From positions 22,923,725 through 22,956,224 of the forward strand of contig NC_135557.1 of assembly GCF_964340395.1 (NCBI RefSeq): 32,500 nucleotides of DNA. The letters run 5' to 3'. Source of the DNA: Glandiceps talaboti. Lineage: Eukaryota; Hemichordata; Enteropneusta; Spengelidae. The notes beneath the pieces were generated by a model. That model was not told the origin of the DNA. It did no database searches and saw only the letters and a list, made by a program, of their open reading frames with translations. A program made the translations under genes and the position numbers. Every line of letters starts with the position of its first letter. Within the stretch, counting starts at the first letter, position 1. Shown here piece by piece: positions 1-11,309 of this stretch.

Positions 1-264
1 AAGTATTTAAACAAATCTACTACCTACCCAATATTGCGGTTTAGGTTTCCCGTTGAAATTGTCTATATCAAGTATCGAGCCATTAACAGATGTATAAACT
101 TGGTTAATATTTTTCACTCGATATCAGCGGAAAAAAATTGCTGTCATTTGCTTTATCTTATTGAAAATGGGGCAAAAATATAAAAAAAATGTAGTGAATA
201 TCCAAAGAATATTAACGAGTGAATTACATAGGCAAAAATAACGATTTTTTTCTCTATTTAAGCA

Positions 265-745
265 ACATCTTAAGAATGTAAGCTTCATATTTCATAAAAA
301 TTTGCTACATGCATTTGCGATAATGAAGCTTATTTACATAGCTTTTGACAATAAGTCATTTGCATAGTTAATTAATTTCAGTAATTAGGATATATCTAAA
401 GAGTGTAAGCTTCAAATTTAATGTAGTTTTGTACATATACTAATGATATCAAAGCGTATTCGATCCTATAGTATGTCTCTTTAGTTTTAATATTAATTAG
501 TTATTTGCATAATTGAGGATCATTCGGAATTAAGCAAGTATACAAACTTCATATTTCATATGATTTGATACGTTAATTGTTGATAATAATGCACACGTGT
601 ACACCAAAGCTTGCTGGTGACGCCTTTACGTTTACCGAGTCATTTAAATAATGAAATGTTTCATGTAATAAAGCAATGTCTTAGGAATACAAACTTCATA
701 TTTCATTTAATTTTGTTCATACGTTGATGATAGCAAAGCGAATGT
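265..745. repeat. Degenerate tandem array, about 4 units of 125-146 bp
   Basis: A motif of the form ACTTCATATTTCAT recurs near 283, 409, 547 and 693. Each occurrence is preceded by a TTAAGAATGTAAG-like string and followed about 40-50 bp later by a GATAATAA/GATAGCAAAGCG-like string. Spacing is about 126, 137 and 146 bp, so this is an old, diverged tandem array. Short TTTGCATA octamers sit between units at about 358 and 502. No coding pattern was seen. Confidence 0.55.
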
Positions 746-2117
746 GTGGTAATTAGGTAATTGTTGATGTAGCCTTAAGGAGTCATTGTATGATTAATTA
801 AATTCACAATTAACAGATAAATTATTGCATGGAAACTAAGAATTTTGAATTCAAATAAAGGACTATACTAGACATGCTTTATAGCCAGGATGGTGGATTT
901 TTCATTTTTCCATCCTGTGGCCCCCTCTCTGTAAAACCCTAAAATTGAGTGACAGAGATAGGCTTCATATATAATGTAACACACATAAAAATAAAGGGCA
1001 GTTGTATTATCAATCAAAAATCCATAATATACCCAATTCCCATTTATATGGCCACCTTAAAAGCAATTTCTTTATTATTAAGACCCTTTCAGGTAAAATT
1101 AATATCCCAACTTTAAATTGCTAGACAGCACCATCATGTATCGCACTGCATGTACTGGTGTTGAAATGTTCTTTAAATCGCATTACCGGATGAAGCCATT
1201 AACCAAGCAAGTGGGGGTTCACATTAGACATTGTTCATTATACGCGACTTGCTGGCTCACCAATTCGGGTTTGTAGCACTTGAACGGCTAATGGGGGGAA
1301 ACCGTCATGTTAAATTGCATCATTACAGTGAAGATAAAGCGCACTTGACAGTTATGTCAATGGTAGGAGAGGTTTTTTGTGCCAAGAGTGTTCATGGACA
1401 TTTTTGGGTTGTCCATAGCCTTTTAGGCAATAATTTGAAAGCGCCATTTCAGATTTTCAATTCACTATTATACATAGGTTTTGAATGTTTTAAAATACCT
1501 ACATTAGGAAATTCGATATTTCATTAAATGTAGACATATATCTCTGCAAAGCCAGATGTAAACTGAATGCCTTCCGTAAGGGCAAATCATTTAGATTTTT
1601 GTTCCTACACATGTTAATTAGTGGACAGCAAATTTCTGAACTATAGCTTTATGGTTGACTCCTTAACTGGCAAATTAATTATTCCAAAGCATATATACCA
1701 AAAGTCATTCAGATAGCTACATCAAAATCCTTTATAGGACACATGCTATTTTTTAATATCCATATAATATTAATTATACAAATGTCTAATTGAGGCTAAA
1801 AGTTACAAAAACAAAGAGCAAAGAATTGTCGCTTTGTTATGGTTGATATATCAAAGATTTATAGGACACATGTGCTTAACCTCAATATATTTACTTTAAC
1901 ATCAGTATACTTACAAATTGCATTACATTTTAAACATGCATTAATATATTGCCTAATTACTGAAAATACATATTTATGAAAATACCTTATTAATATATTT
2001 ACAGAACCAAATCAGTTCTAGCTATTATCCTAAAAATGTGTACTAAATTTCATTCCAATTTAGTCAACTGTTTTTGTTTTTGTTTTGTTTTTTTGGGGGA
2101 GGGGGTGAAATCGATGG
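746..2117. other. AT-rich non-coding stretch
   Basis: No exon with convincing splice sites or a recognisable protein was found. A 98-codon open frame at 1231-1527 on the plus strand has no motif I recognise and no codon or signal support, so it is not called a gene. Confidence 0.5.
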
Positions 2118-2146
2118 GACAGACAGACAGACAGACAGACAGACAG
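2118..2146. repeat. (GACA)n microsatellite
   Basis: About seven uninterrupted GACA units, followed at 2150-2215 by a looser ACACA-rich tract. The open frames on both strands here are simple translations of the repeat. Confidence 0.95.
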
Positions 2147-3183
2147 CCGGAGACACACACAAAACACTGAAAGATACATACACAGTACACACACATACAC
2201 AAACACAAACTGAAAGAAAAATGGGGTTTCATTCAATCACATGCAAATGTTCAGCGATTAGTTTGTTTATAGTAAGGTAGAGTTCCGTTTTGTCATACAT
2301 TTGATACAATCACCGGATTTATACGAGTTTCATTTACTTCTGATTTTATGATGACATTCTAACATTTTAAGGAAATTTCAAAATATTTTCAATAGCTTAC
2401 CATCAATGAAAATGGTCAAAGGTTGTTTGCTAGAGTTTCCAAATCTTCTGACCCAATTCAGGAATAATACATAATGTATCATTCCGGATGTCAATAGATA
2501 ATGGTGTGAAATTCAATGCCAAAATAAACAATGACTGCATGTGCTTGTTGATATCATATCAATTTTGCACGAGACTTAATTACTCTTACTACATAAAAGG
2601 TGGATTCTGTCCCCATGTTCATCACTTACTTCTGATTGCTAGAACATATCTGGTGAGTACAAATTTTCATTCTTCTATGACCTGTCAAATGCATGTACGG
2701 TGGAAACGAGCTGAGTAGAAACTGAAGTAGGTGGACTGACTCAACAACAATCTTTGCTAAAATTGCTTTCATTTTATCGTTACGCTTAATAATAGTCTTA
2801 TTGACATCAAGTGTTGCATCCAGAGTGCGTTTTGGGTTTAATAGCTTTCCTGACTACAAGGCGCAATTCTTTCGATGTATCGCTAACGGGTCTGAAGTAA
2901 TGCACGTTCACTGAACATCTGTTTCATACATTAATATCAGTAAAACTGGGGTTGTTTTGAGTAGATACTGTTACATTTACTTCACCCTTGAGATCAGCAC
3001 TACCACAAAAATTGCAAAAGTGAATAGGTAATGTTACGATTTGAGACCATTTAAAGGATCTAAATGTAGCCCGTTGAACGATGGATTGTAGAAGTACCAT
3101 GGCAAAATAGCATGGTCTAATCGATACAGTGTGGCAGTGAATGTAACAATTACGACTTCTGAAAATTACAGGTTATTTTTTAA
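2147..3183. other. Non-coding stretch with no recognised feature
   Basis: Both strands were read for exons, RNA genes and mobile-element proteins and nothing could be supported. A 76-codon open frame at 2488-2718 lacks any recognisable motif. Confidence 0.45.
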
Positions 3184-3210
3184 GGGGGGGGGAGTAGTGG
3201 GGGCGGGGGG
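3184..3210 (+). other. G-run cluster, possible G-quadruplex
   Basis: Three long G runs (about 9, 5 and 6) are separated by AGTAGT and C. They give four or more G3 tracts within 27 bases, which meets the usual G-quadruplex pattern. The cluster lies just outside the AT repeat that ends the Penelope fossil. Folding is inferred only. Confidence 0.4.
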
Positions 3211-3265
3211 TTGAAATAACGTTATATAAGACTGAAAATTCAATGTAAATGACCTCATGAATGTT

Positions 3266-3267
<2 letters not shown>

Positions 3268-3325
<58 letters not shown>
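3268..3325. repeat. (AT)n microsatellite followed by poly-T
   Basis: An almost pure AT dinucleotide run ends in a run of T. It abuts the 3' end of the reverse transcriptase homology on the minus strand, so it either replaced the rest of the element or grew at its truncation point. Confidence 0.95.
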
Positions 3326-3332
<7 letters not shown>

Positions 3333-4172
3333 GCTGAATGGGGGGTTGTACCGTAATATGTCTTTCCGTTGTCTGTTTCTTCGTCTAGAGGTCGTGGTCG
3401 GCTCGTAGTGTAGTGTGTATTTGTATCCGCTCTCGTTGAGTGCTTTTTGGTATGGAGGTGCGGCTTGGTCGAAAGATGCTTTGTTCGAAGAGTGTAATGA
3501 TAGGCGTTTGTTAATACCAGTGGGTATGCTCTTAGTCGTGGTTTGTGGGTGGTTGCTATCTCGGTGTACATATTGCAGGATGGTGTCGGGCTTTGTGTAG
3601 GGCCGGTACGTATCGTTGCTCAAGTTGAGGGTGACATCTAAAAAGTTGATTATCTATTTGTTGGCTTCTATTGTTATGCGTAGTCCGTTGAGGTGGAAAA
3701 TGCGGCATATGTTTTTCTTGATGTTTTCTGTGTCTCTTGGTGATGTGTTCGAAACGGCTAATCCGTCATCTCTGTATAGCCCTATGTTGATATCAGGGCC
3801 TTGTAGTTGGGAGAGGAGGAAGCTTCCTACCAGCTCGCATGTTTCGGCACCATCATAACTGCCCATTGTTACGTCGAATGTTGTGTTGCCTTTCTTTTCC
3901 CAGGGTTATTGTTTATGTATAAGGACAGAGTTCTTGGCATGGAGGATGATGTTACGTTCGTCGGCTGTGATGTTGTCGTAGTCTGAGGCAAATGTCAGTG
4001 CTCTGTTAAGGAGGTCTTGGCTGATTGATGGGTAGAATTCTACAACGTCGAAGCTGATGAAGTTGTGGGCCTGTTTGTTTTCGATGGCTTTGAACCATGA
4101 CAAATTTGATCGTTTTAGCTCATATTTCGAGCACAGCAAAACTAGTAACTTAGACAGGCGTTGTTGTGACAT
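3333..4172 (-). pseudogene. Penelope-like reverse transcriptase fossil
   Basis: Read on the minus strand from 4172 down to about 3333, one frame stays open for about 280 codons apart from two in-frame stops: TAA at 3908-3906 and TAG at 3656-3654. The homology runs straight through both. RT motif A reads FDVVEFYPSIS. After the first stop come [18 protein letters not shown] and the catalytic motif C, YRDDGLAV. After the second stop come NFLDVTLNL, YVHRDSNHP and a PPFS end. This order and wording match a family of Penelope-like RTs common in invertebrate genomes. The N-terminal part and any GIY-YIG endonuclease are missing; the homology stops at the AT repeat on one side and close to the protease promoter on the other. 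It is a dead, 5'- and 3'-truncated copy, antisense to the protease gene. The broad RT family is secure; the exact clade is an inference. Confidence 0.85.
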
Positions 4173-4206
4173 AGACGCGCGTTGTCATGACGTAGAACGA
4201 CCAGGG

Positions 4207-4254
4207 TATATATTCTATATATTTTGTTGAACTTAGCTCGTGTATGGTATAAAT
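4207..4254 (+). promoter_or_regulatory. Candidate TATA region of the protease gene
   Basis: Two TATA-like strings lie upstream of the start codon at 4316: TATATAT at 4207-4213 and TATAAAT at 4248-4254. The second would place transcription start near 4278 with a 5' leader of roughly 38 bases; the first would start it near 4238. The spacing fits a core promoter, but no transcript evidence is available. The region begins about 35 bases past the end of the Penelope fossil. Confidence 0.4.
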
Positions 4255-4315
4255 CAAGATATTCAAGACCGTAATACGACTTTGAATTTCGTTTCAGGTA
4301 AACAATTCACTCATC

Positions 4316-5447
4316 ATGCGTATCTTGATCCTAGCCTTGTTTGTGGCTGCAGCTAGTGCTGCCAGTCTAGCACCCCTTTTCAAAGCTAAAGTTGGAGATG
4401 CAGTGCCAAACAGTTATATGGTCAAGTTAAAGGTAATGAGTTTTCTTTTACAGATGATAAAGACAAAATAAGTACCTAGCCATCACTTGTTGTGTCTCTT
4501 TTGTTTCGTCTTCTACAAAAATCTATAACTGTAATTCGGTTTATCGAATACCGTGATATAAGTCTTATACAGTCACTGTGACTATTTGTTATAAAACAAA
4601 CCAAACTCAATATCCATAAATGGCTAAAGAAATATCGTTATTTCGTGTTTTTGAGGGAAAATGTTGCCACTAGTCATGAAATTATCATAGACATTGTTCA
4701 CATTTTTTTCAGGATGGCGTAGACATCAGTAAATTCATCCAGAAAGTTGAAGACGTCAACACATTCGTGAGAAATAGGTACACCAGTGTTTTCTACGGTG
4801 TGTCTATTGATATCTATGGAAAAAATGTTGCCACCGTAAGTATTTCAAAGCGATATCTAAACATCAAGTAAATATCTGACAACATGCTCACTTATGCTTT
4901 AAGTAATCACCGACAAAATGTACTGATAATGTGTGTGTATGTGTGTGTGTGTGTGTGTATGCATGCATGCATGCATGAATTTGAAGCCTCAGCCGTATTT
5001 TAAGGTGATATATAAAAACATATTTTACGACATTCTTATCCCTTCAAAATATCTATTGTAAATGTAGTTGAGAAGCATGGATGAAGTTGAATACATTGAG
5101 GAAAATATGATCATGAGAGCAACAGTAGAATGGGGTTGCGATCGTATCGATCAGAGAAATTTGCCTTTAGATGGGCAAATGAACATCCACGGTAAGTACT
5201 TTAGAGTCTTCTTGACAGTTTATACCCATTACCTATTATTACACACATATATTTAATGTGTGATTCGGCATCATAGACGTGAGATTGAATGTTTCGATCA
5301 GACTAACATGAAGTGCATATTATGTTATTTTGGCATACTTTTGGTTGTTATTGTCATGTATGTATGTATGTATGTATGTATGTATGTATGTATGTATGTA
5401 TGTATGCATGTATGTATGTATGTATGTATGTATGTATGTATGTATGT

Positions 5448-5504
<57 letters not shown>

Positions 5505-8500
5505 GGTGGGTGGGTGGGTGGTTTGGTTGGTGTGTATGTATGTATGTATGTATGTATGTATGTATGTATGTACATCTATGAGTGTGTTGCTATAATATAT
5601 ATTTTGTGTCTTCAAAAATCAATCATTTCGTTTTAGGCGATGGCAGCGGCGCCCATGTATACATTGCTGATACTGGAATACGTCACACTCACGTAGAGTT
5701 CGAGGGACGTGCATCGTTCTTCTGGGACTTTGATAGCGGCGGTGATGTAAGTTAAGACTGCCTTTCAATTGGGTTCATGTTTTCGGCCATTTTGAGGATG
5801 TCTTGCAAGGTTTTCTAGGAAAGCTTCTGGTGATAAGGGTTGAGCTGAATTTAAAACAGGAGTGGACTGGGGAGAAAATGGAGGCCATGAAAAAAACAAG
5901 TGTGCGAAGAGTTTGAGGGGGGGGGGTGAAAATTATGATGACCTGCAAGCTAGGCCATAACATCGTTTGATCATTATATGGACCAAATTAAACATTCGGA
6001 GCAGTCGTTTACTATATACATTAGCTAAATATCATGATGCTCAGCCGCAAGGAAACATTTCTTTAGTTCTTATTGATATTTAAGTTTATATGTGGACAGG
6101 GGCTTTAGAGTATGTAACTAGTACCCATTTGTTTCATATTCCGCGAAGCGCAGACTGTGCCTGAAAGGTCAACAACGGGGTCAAATTTGACAAGCATCTA
6201 ATGAATATTCATAAGGCAGTATATTACCGTTGAATTCAGTAAACGCTATTGTGGTCTATGGGAAATTACGCAAAATCATGGCATCGCCGTGGATACTCGT
6301 CGCCTCATAAAACCCCTCGGTTTAACTTTTTTATTTTTCTGTTACTTCAACCAAGATTTGAGATGACATGTCTCACTATGTCGCCCTAAAACTCTATCGT
6401 TTTACTTTTTCGAATTTCAATCCCATTCAGGAAAAATGTTAAGTTTTCCGTCTTTCACTGGGCGGCCGCGAATTTTAGTACGCCAGGCATATGAATGTTT
6501 ACGACTCTATGAAATATTGAAATTATGTAACTATGGCTTTGGTAATACCATATGTTATAGTACTGAACATTATGTACATGATACACTAAGTTTGACATTT
6601 GTATTCCGGTGTGCAGTGTAGTAAATATGACCGTACTCTTTGACTATGCTAAATTTAATTTACTGAGCCGTGTGCGCGTCTGAGACGTGATTGTTCAGTG
6701 AAGGTGTATACGCGTAAAAGAAACAGACTAGGGAGTGTTCGATCTGCAGTGTAATGAAGACCGTATTTAAGTATTCTATTACTTTAAGTAATGTGATATT
6801 AGCTGCCTCTAATAGTCGCTATCATGTCATATTTTTCGAATGAAATCTATTATTATGTATGTACCCTGAAGTTGATTACTGTAACACTTTAAATTTAACG
6901 TACCACACAACTGTACATCTCCAGAATCTGGCAGGGGGAGGTATAATTGCATACATGAAAATCGCTGTGTGTAATTGGTTGTTGTTGTGTCTTTGTTGCT
7001 GTTGCTGTTTGTTTGTTTGATTGTTTGTTTATTTGTTTTTTGGGGGAACGACATTTTTTGAGAGTATGAAAGGGGAGGGGGCTGCAAACAAAATTGACTA
7101 AGATATATCCTCAGGTCCCTGCCGTAAAGTCTACATATTCTATAATGGTAGTTTCTCAGACAAAGAGATAATAGTAAAAATGGCGAATTACTCCACTCGC
7201 ATGCATCTGACTATGATTATAGCGCCTGTCTTTCAAGATAACCCGAAAATTACGAACAAATGCCAAGTGCACTAAGGCTTCGTTACAAACTTTCAAAGTA
7301 ATAAGTTAACATCGTGTTATCCTATCACTCCAAACCATACTGTAGTATACTGCAATTATTAGTAAGCGTAAATTAATGGCAAAAATCAGAAGTACCGCAC
7401 CGTCACAGTATACATCTGTTCATTTATCAATGTGCTATTAATTTTCAGTATAGGCTTCCAGTCCTTGTCGTTGGTATGCATTTACTGTTATATCTGATAT
7501 TGTAGGGTGACGATTGCAATGGTCATGGAACCCATTGTGCTGGTACTGCCACTGGTCGTGATGTTGGTGTTGCAATTAAAGCAAATGTGTACAGTGTACG
7601 TGTCTTGAACTGTATTGGCGCTGGTTTAACTAGCAACATCGTTAATGGTAGGTACACGTTGCATCTCTACATCTACTTAATTTGTTCAAATATACAATTG
7701 AAGTCAGTTCGGTGGAAACAAATCGTCGTCTCAAAAACCTTAATAAACATTGCGACATTTTTACCTCCCGTAAGGGGAGATAATAAAGGGTTATCTGTAT
7801 GTGTGTATGTGTGCATGTATGTATGTATGTATGTATGTATGTATGTATGTATGTATGCATGCATGTATGTATGTATGTATGTATGTATGTATGTATGTAT
7901 GTATGTATATGCGTGTGTATGTATGTATGTGTGCGTGTGTGCATGCGTACAGTTCGAACGAAAATGCCTGAACAAATAGAAACAAGTAACCAGTCACAAT
8001 GTGTCTAGATGCTATTGACAGCTTGATGAAATGGAAACATTGAGGATGTTTGCTTCCTTTCTGTAGAGATGTTATCTTTACCATTTCTCCTGTTTTGCTT
8101 TGATATGTAATTAGGTCTGGACGCAATCGCCACCGATGGAACCAGTCCAGGTTTATGTTCAATGTCTTTGGGTGGCGGTGGAAGCCCCGCCTTGGACAAT
8201 GCTGTCAAAGACCTCGTCAGTGCTGGCTACTCAGTTCCTGTTGCTGCTGGTAACGACAACGCCGATGCTTGTAACACATCACCCGCAAGAGAACCAACGG
8301 TAATTATACTTTTCAATTTAGCAATGAAATTGGCTCACACTGCTCGTGTTTTTTAATGTAACTTCGTTGGGTAATGGGCACCGGTGCTCCCTTGCAGATT
8401 CAAATTACAAGCACAAACTGTACAAAGATTAAAACACTAGGGGCAAAAGTCTATATTTCAGAAAGAACATACGAGTCAAATGTCTAGGAAAAATGAAACT

Positions 8501-11185
8501 CGGCAACAATGAAACTGTGTGGTTCAAAATACAGTCATACGGGCATTCAAAGAGGGATTTAAATCATCTACATAATGCTTAAAAAATAACAATCAAAAGT
8601 CAAAGAAGGGCCAAAATTTGTAAGCATCTCTTACAAGCACATCCCCCACCCTGGGTATGTTTGTACCAATTTATAAAAATGAAATTGTTACAGTAACAGC
8701 CTCTTATGTTAAAGCAGAACGTCGTCAACAAGATCTTACAATTGCTACATTTTCTTTGCGTCACTACCCTTTATGTGGTCATAAAAAGATTGAAATGTAA
8801 CAATTGTATTTCATTTTTTGCTGAGCCACACAATGAAATGTAGCGATATTTGTAGAAACAGAAGACCTTCTCTTCCAGGTTCACTGGCTATCATGATTTT
8901 ATTTACATTTGAGCATCTGCAAACGTACAGACATAGTTCATTAATATATACTGTCATTTTCTACCCGAAATTTGATTCTAGGCTGATACTGTTGGCTCTA
9001 CAACTAGCACTGACGCTAGATCTGGCTTCTCCAACTATGGTACATGTGTTGATCTCTTTGCCCCCGGCTCTAGCGTAAGGAGTTCCTGGCATACAAGCGA
9101 CACTGCTTATAACACTATAAGTGGTACCTCCATGGCTTGCCCACATGTTGCCGGTAAGCATGAAATATTCAACAAACTCATTTATTAATGAATGATTGGT
9201 CATGTAAAATTGAATCTTACCGATGGCATTCTAATATAATCATTGAATTAAAGTTTTCAGATCATAATGTATTTTAGTTTTACTTTTGAAAACCTAGCCA
9301 TGATATCGTGATACCCGTTCACTGTTGGTAGATGTAACAATGAAGTCATACCTTATCGCAATCAGAATGACAACAGATTATAGTTTGTACAGAGGAGCGT
9401 TGTTTGGAAACATCCTTATGGCCATACGTGAGTTGGGCCAAGACCTTGGCCTAATTTAATGTGAAATGCACCTCGGAAACGTTTAAACGTCTGCTATACA
9501 CTCTATCCCATTCCCATTTAAAATCAAGAAAATTAATGGGGGTCACCATACAAGTGTTTGAAATAGAGACGAAAATGTTATCAAAATTGAACCATTTCAC
9601 AGTTCAATATGGCCGCCGAATATCATGTTAATTCAGTGGGGAATTTTAAAGATTTCCAGTTTCCTCGAAAACAGATGGTGGACCCAACATTTAGTTTATT
9701 TCAAAAGGATAAGTAGCCAGCTTCTATATGACAAGGTTTGGAGATATTTTAATAACACTGATATTCAGTGATATTCAAAGAAATCAGAACTTCATGTGAT
9801 TTAGCTCTCACTTTTCTTCATCTTGAGCACCCTCTTATTACACTTTTTTCGAAAGTAGTTAGACATGGCGATGACTTGCTCCAATCTTCTTATAGATCTG
9901 TGATAACCTTGTGCCATTTTCACATTTCTAGGCATACTTGCTGTCAACTATGGTTCTGGTAGATGTTCAAGCCCCTCAACCTGCTCAAGTACATTGGTTA
10001 GCGATGCTACATTAGGTGTGATCAGCAACCCCGGTTCAGGTTCACCAAACTTACTTGCTTATTGTACACAATCCAACCGCAAGTGAGTATTCATGTTGTA
10101 AATGTTCAGTTAATGTCATAGTTATCAGAAACCAAAGGAAAACAGGATTAGAAACATTGTGTTCCCAAATGTATTATTATATCATATTCCTGAATGCCTT
10201 TCTTCTTTAACCGAGCCATATGAGAGTTCCAAGGGTAAGGGGTCTTGTCACTACAAGTCATACAAGTCAGTAGACAAGTAGTAACAAAACCCTTAGTTTA
10301 CGCGTATTTTTCGACTGAATTTAGAAAAATATTAGGGGATAACATGATTATATCCCCTTAAGCATAATATATGAAAGATCATGACAAATAATTGGGGATT
10401 TGGAACGTCTTGACCCATATTTCCAGCACAACAGAACAATTGACATAGAGGTCAGTTTTTGTAACATGGAATAACAATAGTATGAAATCCAATTTGTTTT
10501 TTTTCGAATGCGTTAAACCTGGAATTACAGTTAATTAATTATAGCTCAATTCAATGTAAGGTCACTTGAGTTACGGGCATAATAGAGATCAATTAACATT
10601 TAAGAAGAACGTAGACTGCCTTAACAAATATCTTGCTGATATTACTTCATTTTATCATCGACAAATATTTAGGGGCAATTATTGGACGCACAAAATATGG
10701 CAATGTGTGGCGAGATTGCTATTGAGTCAGGTGATGTTATGTTTTGAGTTCATTGGCTCCAATCGTACTGACGTTTACTGTTAAATGAATCTACCCTTTT
10801 CAACAAATTTGAGTAGTTTTATGTAAAAGAAAAAGGGCATATCTTTATATTGCAACAGGATTTATTGTTTCGCTATACACCTACCTGCTCTAAGATTCCA
10901 TTCAGTCTATTTCGATGGTTAAAAAGCCTTAGGTTCAGTATACCATTTGATAATTCACAATGCAATTCAAACAGGGAAAGTGCTACTATTATGTAGTTCT
11001 TCTGTACGGCTATCCATATGACCTTTTAGACACGGTGTTAATGAATTAAAAATCAGGCTCATATTACTATTAGATATTGCCAAATTTGCATAAGATATTA
11101 TACTATAAGTTTCAAAAAACCATCCATCATCCAAACACATATATCCATATATCAACATTTATTTTTCTCTCTGTTTTACAGATAG
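4316..11185 (+). CDS. Secreted proteinase K-like subtilase (S8A), 9 exons
   Basis: Coding exons: 4316-4432, 4713-4835, 5068-5191, 5637-5746, 7506-7647, 8115-8299, 8982-9153, 9932-10082 and 11182-11185. All introns are GT-AG, phases agree, and the product is 375 aa. Residues 1 to about 16 ([16 protein letters not shown]) form a signal peptide. An I9-like propeptide follows at about 28-97 (SYMVKLK, then EVEYIEENM). The mature enzyme should start near A98 ([10 protein letters not shown]). Catalytic residues are Asp133 (YIADTG), His165 ([10 protein letters not shown]), oxyanion-hole Asn252 (AAGND) and Ser317 ([11 protein letters not shown]). Cys169 beside the catalytic His, and the ending [12 protein letters not shown], are typical of the proteinase K/aqualysin branch. 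Length is normal for a pre-pro-enzyme without a C-terminal extension, and no lesion was seen. The expected role is extracellular endopeptidase, perhaps digestive or immune; that role is inferred. The start is the only ATG giving a signal peptide. Introns 2, 3 and 5 carry long microsatellites. Confidence 0.95.
4931..4976. repeat. (GT)n-(GCAT)n microsatellite in protease intron 2
   Basis: A GT run is followed by about five GCAT units. The GCAT part is self-complementary. It lies inside the intron between coding exons 2 and 3. Confidence 0.9.
5355..5571. repeat. Compound (TATG)n-(GT)n-(GGGT)n-(TATG)n in protease intron 3
   Basis: A long TATG block (with one GCATG variant) gives way to a pure GT block, then six GGGT units at about 5495-5520, then a second TATG block. 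It makes up about half of the 445-bp intron 3. All open frames here are translations of the repeat (MYVCMYVC or THTHTH). Confidence 0.95.
5747..7505 (+). other. Protease intron 4 (1.76 kb)
   Basis: The donor is GTAAGT at 5747 and the acceptor TGTAG at 7501-7505. It is the longest intron of the gene and separates the exons holding the catalytic Asp and His. No internal gene or recognisable mobile element was seen; open frames at 6436-6621 and on the minus strand at 6827-7087 lack recognisable motifs. Confidence 0.85.
7797..7946. repeat. (TATG)n microsatellite in protease intron 5
   Basis: Mostly pure TATG units with GCATGCATG and TGCGTG variants near the middle and end. It fills about a third of the intron between coding exons 5 and 6. 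Confidence 0.95.
8300..8981 (+). other. Protease intron 6
   Basis: The donor is GTAATT at 8300 and the acceptor TTCTAG ends at 8981. It is a phase 0 intron with no internal feature recognised. Confidence 0.85.
9154..9931 (+). other. Protease intron 7
   Basis: The donor is GTAAGC at 9154 and the acceptor TTTCTAG ends at 9931. It is phase 1 and splits the glycine codon right after the catalytic-serine motif. No internal feature recognised. Confidence 0.85.
10083..11181 (+). other. Protease terminal intron 8, splitting the last codon
   Basis: The donor is GTGAGT at 10083 and the acceptor TTTTACAG ends at 11181. The exon before it ends with AA and the exon after starts with ATAG, so splicing yields AAA TAG. 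If the intron is retained, the same position reads AAG TGA. Both forms end in Ser-Asn-Arg-Lys-stop. No coding content was seen inside; a 72-codon open frame at 10566-10784 is not recognised. Confidence 0.7.
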
Positions 11186-11275
11186 AAAATGGCACAGATG
11201 GAAAAAAAACCTCGCTTGTAATGCCTTTGTCAAATTCTGAAAATATCTACTGAGAGTGTGAATTGCATTCTTTGA

Positions 11276-11281
11276 AATAAA
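11276..11281 (+). promoter_or_regulatory. Polyadenylation signal AATAAA of the protease gene
   Basis: A canonical AATAAA lies 91 bases after the spliced stop codon and would direct cleavage at about 11295-11310. A GT-rich stretch (TTTTGTTGTG) follows at about 11307-11316, as expected for a downstream element. It gives a short 3' UTR of a little over 100 bases. Confidence 0.75.
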
Positions 11282-11309
11282 ATCGATTTAAAACTGCATT
11301 TATATTTTG

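Noticed and set aside
1231-1527. 98-codon plus-strand open frame (MFIIRDLLAHQF...)
   Set aside because: No recognisable domain, no splice or promoter context, and a length expected by chance in a window of this size.
3173-3571. 132-codon minus-strand open frame overlapping the RT fossil
   Set aside because: It is a shadow frame of the RT homology extended through the AT repeat; the family-matching frame is the other one.
3415-3858. Plus-strand open frames opposite the RT fossil
   Set aside because: Antisense shadows of the minus-strand RT frame.
5260-5636. Several 70-110 codon open frames with MYVCMYVC or THTHTHTH composition
   Set aside because: They are translations of TATG/GT repeats inside protease intron 3. 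The same holds for frames at 7587-8162, 20556-20911, 28959-29443 and 31808-32128.
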